Origin: Elusimicrobiota bacterium
Lineage (GTDB): Bacteria; Elusimicrobiota; Elusimicrobia; 2-02-FULL-39-32
Direction of reading: 5' to 3'
NCBI GenBank assembly: GCA_023249835.1
Contig: JAHFBY010000102.1
Coordinates: forward strand, 1-6,506
DNA length: 6,506 nucleotides
Shown: positions 1-5,100 of the stretch, piece after piece
Numbering within the stretch: position 1 is the first letter of the stretch
Layout: every line of letters begins with the position of its first letter
Notes under the pieces: generated by a model
What the model was told of the DNA's origin: nothing
The model's database searches: none
What the model saw: the letters and a program-made list of their open reading frames with translations, nothing else
Program-made: the position numbers and the translations under genes

Positions 1-1049
1 TCGATTGACCGCGTTTGGGGATTGAAAGTGAAATGGAATATGTCCCAAGAGTAGGGACGAACCTCTTCTTTGGATCCGTCTGAGAGTTGAACCAAAACAA
101 CATCTTGTCCCGCCTCATTGTCCGGCTCAATTTTATCCACCCTGCCCAGGGTTCCGTTGACCCATCGTCCGGCGGAATCGTTGTTTAAAAGCATAACCTG
201 CGCTCCTTGGGCCAACTGGAGGTTTTGATCCGCCGGATAAGCGCGTCGCTCGAACCCTCCTAAAATCCCGGCAGGATAATCATGGACGTTAGCTTTTAAC
301 GCACGCAAATGCTCTGCGTTTATCTCCGCGGCCATGGCGTTGGTTGGAGTTAGGTGAACAGAATAGTTCGCGGAACCATCCGTTGAAAGTTTTGCGCCTA
401 CCCTTAAGTTTAATATTTTCAACTGCTCTTCGGTAACGGTATTGTTGCGGATTGCGTTCAGCAGTTCGATGAAACGTTGGTCTTTTTGGCGGTAAATTTT
501 TTCAAGCTCGACTATTTCCATGGGGTTGTCGCGAAAGACGTTCGAGTCAAAAAAGTAAGGGCTTTCATACTGCGTTGCAAAGATATCTTTCTCACTAAAA
601 GAGACAACTGGGGGAAGCTGATACAAGTCGCCGATCAGCACCATTTGCACTCCGCCAAAGGCAAGTTCGCATGAACCTCCGTTTAGGCGCAAGAACCGGT
701 CAATATGGTCCATTAAATCGGCCCTGACCATAGACGCTTCATCGATGATAATGGCGTCAATTTCTTTATAGAGGCGGGCTCTTTGCCCCTTTAATTTCTT
801 AATTTTTTGAGCGGTGATATCAGGTTTAAACCCAAAGAAAGAGTGGATGGTTTCCCCGCCAACGTTCAGGGCGGCGACTCCGGTGGGAGCCAGCACCACG
901 ACTTTACGTTTAGCGCGCTGCCGGAAAAGTTTGAGGAGAGTGGACTTGCCCGTGCCGGCTTTGCCGGTGATAAAGAGGTTCTTTCGAGACTCTATCCCGT
1001 TCAAAGCTTGTTGAAACTGTTTATTTATTTCGATAGAAGAGGTACTCAT
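1..1049 (-). CDS. Pif1/RecD-type SF1B DNA helicase, N-terminal part (3' end outside window)
   Basis: Translating the minus strand from the ATG at 1049-1047 gives 349 codons without a stop, running off the left edge. Helicase motifs appear in order. Walker A GKAGTGKST is at residues 29-37. Motif Ia APTGVAALNVGGETIHSFF is at 54-72. Walker B IIIDEASMV is at 100-108. Motif III FGGVQMVLIGDLYQLPPV is at 131-148. Motif IV LEKIYRQKD is at 182-190, and LTPTN is at 233-237. The GAQVMLLNND and VNGTLGRV stretch at 282-304 matches the beta-rich insert of this family. The pattern is closer to bacterial Pif1 than to RecD of RecBCD. Family knowledge: these are cytoplasmic ATP-dependent 5'-to-3' helicases acting in replication and repair, including on G-quadruplexes. 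Motifs V and VI should lie just beyond the window. No clear Shine-Dalgarno precedes the ATG, but no better in-frame start is seen and the Walker A position fits. It is divergent from the Met-rich gene. Confidence 0.93.
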   Translation of the reverse strand, partial: MSTSSIEINKQFQQALNGIESRKNLFITGKAGTGKSTLLKLFRQRAKRKVVVLAPTGVAALNVGGETIHSFFGFKPDITAQKIKKLKGQRARLYKEIDAIIIDEASMVRADLMDHIDRFLRLNGGSCELAFGGVQMVLIGDLYQLPPVVSFSEKDIFATQYESPYFFDSNVFRDNPMEIVELEKIYRQKDQRFIELLNAIRNNTVTEEQLKILNLRVGAKLSTDGSANYSVHLTPTNAMAAEINAEHLRALKANVHDYPAGILGGFERRAYPADQNLQLAQGAQVMLLNNDSAGRWVNGTLGRVDKIEPDNEAGQDVVLVQLSDGSKEEVRPYSWDIFHFTFNPQTRSI

Positions 1050-1094
1050 AAGGCATTTTCAAATTTTTAGTGAACTTAAAGCCAACGTATAAAC

Positions 1095-1124
1095 ACTATA
1101 GAAAATTTGCGGCTTCCGCATCAA
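1095..1124 (-). promoter_or_regulatory. Candidate sigma-70-type promoter for the helicase gene
   Basis: Read on the minus strand, TTGATG (1124-1119) is followed after 18 bp by TATAGT (1100-1095). This gives a leader of about 40 nt before the ATG at 1049. A small 4-bp inverted repeat (GCGG/CCGC, 1109-1119) sits inside the spacer. Both hexamers are imperfect and the region is AT-rich, so this is the best candidate rather than a firm call. Confidence 0.3.
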
Positions 1125-1198
1125 GTCAGGGGAAAACGTCCCGCCCCCACCCTTTTAATCGCTGCCAAAAAGTGGCGGGTTAAATTACGCAAGCGAAT

Positions 1199-1227
1199 TT
1201 GACAACGCATTTTACATAAGCTATATT
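1199..1227 (+). promoter_or_regulatory. Near-consensus sigma-70 promoter for the Met-rich gene
   Basis: A perfect -35 hexamer TTGACA (1199-1204) is followed by exactly 17 bp and TATATT (1222-1227), one mismatch from TATAAT. Transcription should start near 1233-1235, leaving a leader of about 50 nt. The 17-bp spacing argues against a MerR/CueR-type metal promoter, which normally has a 19-20 bp spacer. An interrupted palindrome, AAATT (1182-1186) and AATTT (1196-1200) separated by 9 bp, touches the -35 box and could be an operator, but it is short and AT-rich. Confidence 0.72.
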
Positions 1228-1232
1228 GGCCT

Positions 1233-1259
1233 GAATCGTCTTAATCAATAAGCTGATTC
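1233..1259 (+). promoter_or_regulatory. Imperfect hairpin at the predicted 5' end of the Met-rich mRNA
   Basis: GAATC (1233-1237) pairs with GATTC (1255-1259), and CTTA (1240-1243) pairs with TAAG (1249-1252). A two-base internal loop lies between the stems and a five-base ATCAA forms the apical loop. If transcription starts near 1234, the stem lies at the extreme 5' end of the mRNA, a place where hairpins are known to protect transcripts from decay. It does not cover the Shine-Dalgarno, so a riboswitch-like role is not suggested. Confidence 0.35.
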
Positions 1260-1270
1260 TAACTCACTAT

Positions 1271-1277
1271 AAGGAGG
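1271..1277 (+). promoter_or_regulatory. Strong Shine-Dalgarno of the Met-rich gene
   Basis: AAGGAGG is a full match to the anti-Shine-Dalgarno. It sits 8 nt before the ATG at 1286 and fixes that ATG as the start in preference to the later in-frame ATG codons, of which this gene has dozens. Confidence 0.9.
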
Positions 1278-1285
1278 CAGAGCAG

Positions 1286-1900
1286 ATGATCAAGAATTTC
1301 TTGGCGGCAGTTGTTCTGACTGCGTGGACCTTCGGTCCATCCCATCTTTTTGCAGAGGATAAAAAGATGGATATGGACAAAATGCACATGCAGAAAATGG
1401 AAGCCATGGAACAAATGACCGACAACATGAAAATGATGTCGGTCAAAATGATGTCGGGCAAAATGACCCCTGAAATGAACATGAAGATGGGGGGAATGAT
1501 GAAGGACATGTCCATGATGATGGATCAAATGCACGTGTCCATGGGAATGAACGGCATGATGATGGAATGCCAAAAATGTAATAGCAAGATGATGATGAAA
1601 GGCGAGAAGGCCATGATGGAGAAGATGGGCATGATGAAATGCCCAATGTGCGACATGGAGATGAAGAAAATGTCCAAGATGGACAAGGACATGATGAAGG
1701 ACTCGCAAAAAATGGTGATGCAGTGCGAGCATTGCCACAAAATGATGATGATGAAGGGCGAGAAAGCCATGATGGAGAAGATGGGCATGATGAAATGCCC
1801 AATGTGCGACATGGAGATGAAGAAGATGGACATGATGGATCCGGACATGATGAAATCCAAGATGATGGATATGAAGAAATCCATGGAGGACATGAAGTAA
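1286..1900 (+). CDS. Exported Met-rich protein with four CxxC pairs, likely copper or other soft-metal binding
   Basis: The product is 204 residues. Residues 1-23 form a Sec signal peptide: K3, a hydrophobic core, and a likely cut after LFA before EDKK. The mature part is therefore expected outside the cytoplasmic membrane. I count 68 Met in 204 residues; Lys, Asp, Glu and Gly make up most of the rest. Residues 28-93 are a Met-rich, probably helical segment with Met every two to four positions. Residues 95-198 are two tandem 52-residue units. Each starts with CxxC (C95/C98, C147/C150) and has a second pair, KCPMCDMEM, 24 residues later (C119/C122, C171/C174), like a zinc-ribbon. Family knowledge: Met clusters and Cys pairs bind Cu(I) or Ag(I) in periplasmic copper proteins such as CusF, SilE and CopC. 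Copper buffering or storage is my inference, and no family name is assigned. Zn or Fe binding through the CxxC pairs, or disulfide bonding, are alternatives. It has its own promoter and terminator, so it is probably monocistronic. Confidence 0.93.
   Translation: MIKNFLAAVVLTAWTFGPSHLFAEDKKMDMDKMHMQKMEAMEQMTDNMKMMSVKMMSGKMTPEMNMKMGGMMKDMSMMMDQMHVSMGMNGMMMECQKCNSKMMMKGEKAMMEKMGMMKCPMCDMEMKKMSKMDKDMMKDSQKMVMQCEHCHKMMMMKGEKAMMEKMGMMKCPMCDMEMKKMDMMDPDMMKSKMMDMKKSMEDMK
1568..1879 (+). repeat. Two tandem 156-bp units inside the Met-rich gene
   Basis: Unit 1 is 1568-1723 (residues 95-146) and unit 2 is 1724-1879 (residues 147-198). Over the 87-bp core (1586-1672 versus 1742-1828) I count four differences. 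Three are synonymous Lys codon changes and one turns K101 into M153. A 59-bp block (1610-1668 versus 1766-1824) is identical. Residues 102-129 and 154-181 are the same 28-residue sequence. The outer parts of the units differ more, including the first CxxC pair (CQKC versus CEHC). Confidence 0.9.
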
Positions 1901-1914
1901 GCTCGAGTTCTTTT

Positions 1915-1964
1915 TAAGTAAAAAGGGAGAGTTATTCTGCGCGATAACTCTCCCTTTTTACTTA
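1915..1964. terminator. Strong, probably bidirectional intrinsic terminator
   Basis: A 21-bp perfect stem (1915-1935 with 1944-1964) has an 8-base loop (1936-1943). A GGGAGAG/CTCTCCC core is followed by T5 (1955-1959) on the plus strand. In the minus direction the same A5/T5 symmetry supplies a U tract, extended by another T run. It begins 15 nt after the stop codon of the Met-rich gene and should end that transcript. It also isolates the downstream giant gene. Confidence 0.9.
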
Positions 1965-2097
1965 GGCGTTTTATCTTTCGGAAGGACGTAGAAGTGAACG
2001 CCGATGGAAGGAGTAATACTGCTCAAGCATACCAGCTAAATAAGATTCTGTCGTGCGATTTTAACAACCCGTCCATTCCGCCATACTGCAATGCTAA
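1965..2097. other. Intergenic stretch with no supported gene
   Basis: I see no plus-strand start with a Shine-Dalgarno and no long frame on either strand. On the minus strand, 2035-1958 is a 25-codon frame without a start, ending in TAA at the terminator stem. Its translation (SITPSIGVHFYVLP near the end) looks protein-like and might be the tail of a decayed gene. This is too short to annotate as one. Confidence 0.5.
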
Positions 2098-2151
2098 CTT
2101 AAAGATGTTACAAAATTGTTACAGTTTCTTTAAGATATATTTTTATATCTT
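2098..2151 (+). promoter_or_regulatory. Candidate control region of the giant gene: direct repeats of Pho-box type plus inverted repeats
   Basis: Two identical 7-mers TGTTACA lie at 2106-2112 and 2117-2123, four bases apart, so they repeat every 11 bp on one face of the helix. They are enclosed by an 8-bp inverted repeat, CTTAAAGA (2098-2105) and TCTTTAAG (2127-2134). That is followed by an overlapping 8-bp inverted repeat, AAGATATA (2132-2139) and TATATCTT (2144-2151). TATATT at 2136-2141, 12 bp after the second 7-mer, is a possible -10 box without a good -35. OmpR/PhoB-family response regulators bind tandem 7-mers with this 7+4 layout in place of a -35 box. Activation by such a regulator is inference. 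Confidence 0.4.
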
Positions 2152-2168
2152 GATCTAAACTATATATT

Positions 2169-5100
2169 ATGATGCCACCCATCTTAATCCAACAGCTTAA
2201 GAAGTTCATGGCTGCCGGGCTTTCACTATTGCTCCTGTGTTCATGGATTTTATCGCCGTTCGCCCAAGCCCAATCCTTGACAGCTCTTGATACTGGCAAT
2301 AAAGGTCTTTCCCTTCCCGCCCAAAACATGCTGCTGGAATCAATCAAAAATAGGCTCCGCGTTGCCGGGCCCTATAAAAACGGAGAACGTTACTCCGTGT
2401 TTTCCGCATACCAAGGTGAACAATCCCGAGTCATATTTGAATTCATATTTACAAAGCACGCCCAAATACGAACCTTGCAGGAAAAAAAGGACCAAGAAAC
2501 CAGCCTTGAAACCGCGTTGCGCACAGCCATGGGCGCCTTAAGACTAACGCCCGGCACTTTCCTGCCTCCAAACGATAAAACCGTCCATATCATCTCCCTG
2601 TTGCAAGCCACAAAATTAATCAAACCGCTAGCTCCGATAGAATTGAAAGAAACCCGTTTAAACACAAACGAACCGCCAACCGGTATATATACATCTATTC
2701 CCCGCCTCACTCAAGGACCCATTGAGGAGATCTTTACACAATATACGGATCTAAAGGTTCATTCCTCTAATGATGAAGAACAATTTACCCTCGAGCCTAA
2801 CGAGCCCTTATTGCAAAGCATAAATCAAACTCCACCAATATTTAACCCTGTGCCTGCACTATCCGAATTCATGGGTTTTTTACCTTTGTGGTTTAGGTTC
2901 TATGGCCTAGAGGGGGCCAATGAAAGGAGGTTGGAGCTTGTGGCCATAGAAACAAAAGTGTTGGCAGCGGTGGCCGCGGCCATGGAGCCTATTATTGTTG
3001 ATTTTACAGAAACGGAAGGTTCCTCGGAACGCTTGACTAAACTTTTTCATGAATTCTTTATTTCAGGGGCGCAAGCTCTTGCCCAGATTACGCCTTTAGA
3101 AAATCCAGCGGACGTGTTGGCAGACACGTTTTTATTTTTTATTAACCGACAAACAGACCCATCTCTTTCAAACCTTTCGCAAGATGTGCGCGACGATATC
3201 GCTGAAGATATCAGGAAAGTAATGAACAACACCTTTTCCTTAGGGTCGATCAGCCAACGAGTAGCGCTGGCAACGCGCGCGGTATTTGTGGCTGCGCATG
3301 AGAAGGAATACTCATCCATTATGCAAGATGGAAAAATCGTACAAGTCCCCGGGTCCACAAGCCAATATCAATCATACCTAGACGACCTGGCAAAACGTTT
3401 ATTAGGTTCAAAGAGTATTGACGAAGCGGTCCGCGCACATCAACAGGAGATATATCCCGACTGGATCAAGTTGTGGCAAATTACTTTTGGAGACGATTGG
3501 CAAAGATATCGATCAACATTATTAAATTTGCATAACGCTGCGGGGAGTAATGCAGGGCCTTTGTTTAGGTATGGATTGCCGGCAGTAAAGGAATTGATTC
3601 AGGGTGAAGAAAGCTTAACAAAAGTCGGCGCCGCTTTGATAAAGTTGGGCATTGCCGCTGGATTGACTTCAGAGTATTTGTTTCAGTATTGCTTGCCGGC
3701 AGTAAAGAGCGCATTCGGTGATGATTTTAAACGTTATTGGCCCGGACTCGTTGAGTTGGGGATTGCCGCTGGAGTGAATTCAGGGTATTTGTTTGAGTAT
3801 TGCTTGCCGGCAGTAAAGAGCGCATTCGGTAATGATTTTAAACGTTATTGGCCTATACTCGTTGAGTTGGGCATTGCTGCTGGAGTGAACTCATGGTCTT
3901 TGTTTGAGTATTGCTTGCCGACGATAAAGGAATTAATTCGGGATGAAAAAAGCTTAACAAAAGTCGGCGCCGCTTTGATAGAGTTGGGCATTGCTGCCGG
4001 AGAGAATTCGAGGGATTTATTTGAGGATGGGTTGCCAGCGGTAAAGAGCGCATTCGGTGATGATTTTGAACGTTATTGGCCCGGACTCGTTGAGTTGGGC
4101 ATTGCCGCTAAAGAGACTTCATGGCCCTTGTTTAAGCATTGCTTACCGACCCTTCTTCAGGGTTCAGGAAAAGACCATTTTAATGAATTCTGTGAAATGA
4201 TCCAGCAAAATTCCAGCCAAAATAATCCTCTGTTTTGGAAGTGGCTGGTAGGCAGCAAATGGAACGGCTCACCAGGAGCTTTAAATCCCACTAAGCTGGA
4301 AAATATTAAATATTATCTTTTGGAAAGCGCAAAGCTAAACGCTTTACTTACGGACTACAATCGAAAGAAAGTCCTTAAATTGTTTAATTTTTATGGAAAA
4401 AATAATATTTTACAATTCATCCACAATCGAGGCGGCGATGATAAACGCCATTTTAGTTTTTATGTTGAGGTTGCTGCGCAGAACCCCAGGATGGCTCTGC
4501 AAATTTTAGAGGGTTTACTAGCGGCGGTCAAAAACGGTATTGTTTCTATTGGATTGGAAGAAACGGAACAAACATCAATCCTTAATTTCATAAGGATCTC
4601 AAAAGGTTTCAACGCTACGCTTTACCAATACTATAAAAATGAAGGGGAAAGAGCATATGCTGAACTGATCCAATTTAGCGAGGCAATATTAGCGGACCAA
4701 GTTGGAGTAGAAGAAATCAATGCATTTAAGCGCACTGTGCAAAATAAATACAAGGCAGACGATCTGCTCTTAGGAGTCTTGGGCAAAGCTATTCCAGTTT
4801 CGGGCGTTTCTTTTATTAAACAAAGTGGCGCGCAACGCGTGTTTTATCGATATTTTGAATCCGGAGATAGGCGGGGAGAGATCCCGCGGACGTTAGTCGA
4901 TCTAAATCGTTTTGGCGGAGGAGCTATTATTGTCAAAGAAAAGCGGTTACGGGAAGGGGAAAGCGCTGATCCTGAAGGAAAAATAGCCAAAATACGCAAC
5001 CAATTGATCGTTGCAGAAGAAGGTGAAGAGACCAAAGGGAACAATTTACAGGAAGCTGATTTGTCCAAGTTTAAAGAAAAGTTACAGGCTTTAGATCAAG

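Noticed and set aside
807..1070. Plus-strand frames opposite the helicase
   Set aside because: They are antisense to an intact set of helicase motifs (Walker A, Walker B, GDxxQLPPV), so they are shadows.
1140..1179. CCCGCC (1140-1145) and GGCGGG (1174-1179) inverted repeat as a terminator or attachment site
   Set aside because: The loop is 28 bases with no T tract, and the stem is only 6 bp. No integrase gene or paired site is seen, so I treat it as chance or a minor structure.
1199..1227. Metal-responsive MerR/CueR-type promoter for the Met-rich gene
   Set aside because: These promoters typically have a 19-20 bp spacer with a dyad inside it. This one has a 17-bp spacer and no dyad between the hexamers.
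1259..1738. His-rich 159-codon minus-strand frame across the Met-rich gene
   Set aside because: It is the mirror of the plus-strand gene: each ATG (Met) reads as CAT (His) on the other strand. It has no supported start or Shine-Dalgarno, while the plus strand has promoter, ribosome site, signal peptide and terminator.
1639..1917. 92-codon plus-strand frame overlapping the Met-rich gene
   Set aside because: It is a shifted reading of the duplicated purine-rich repeats. It repeats MPNVRHGDEE only because the DNA repeats, and no ribosome site is present.
2108..2710. Minus- and plus-strand frames overlapping the N-terminal part of the giant gene
   Set aside because: The giant frame is continuous over this stretch and encodes a convincing signal peptide; the alternatives lack ribosome sites and recognisable domains.
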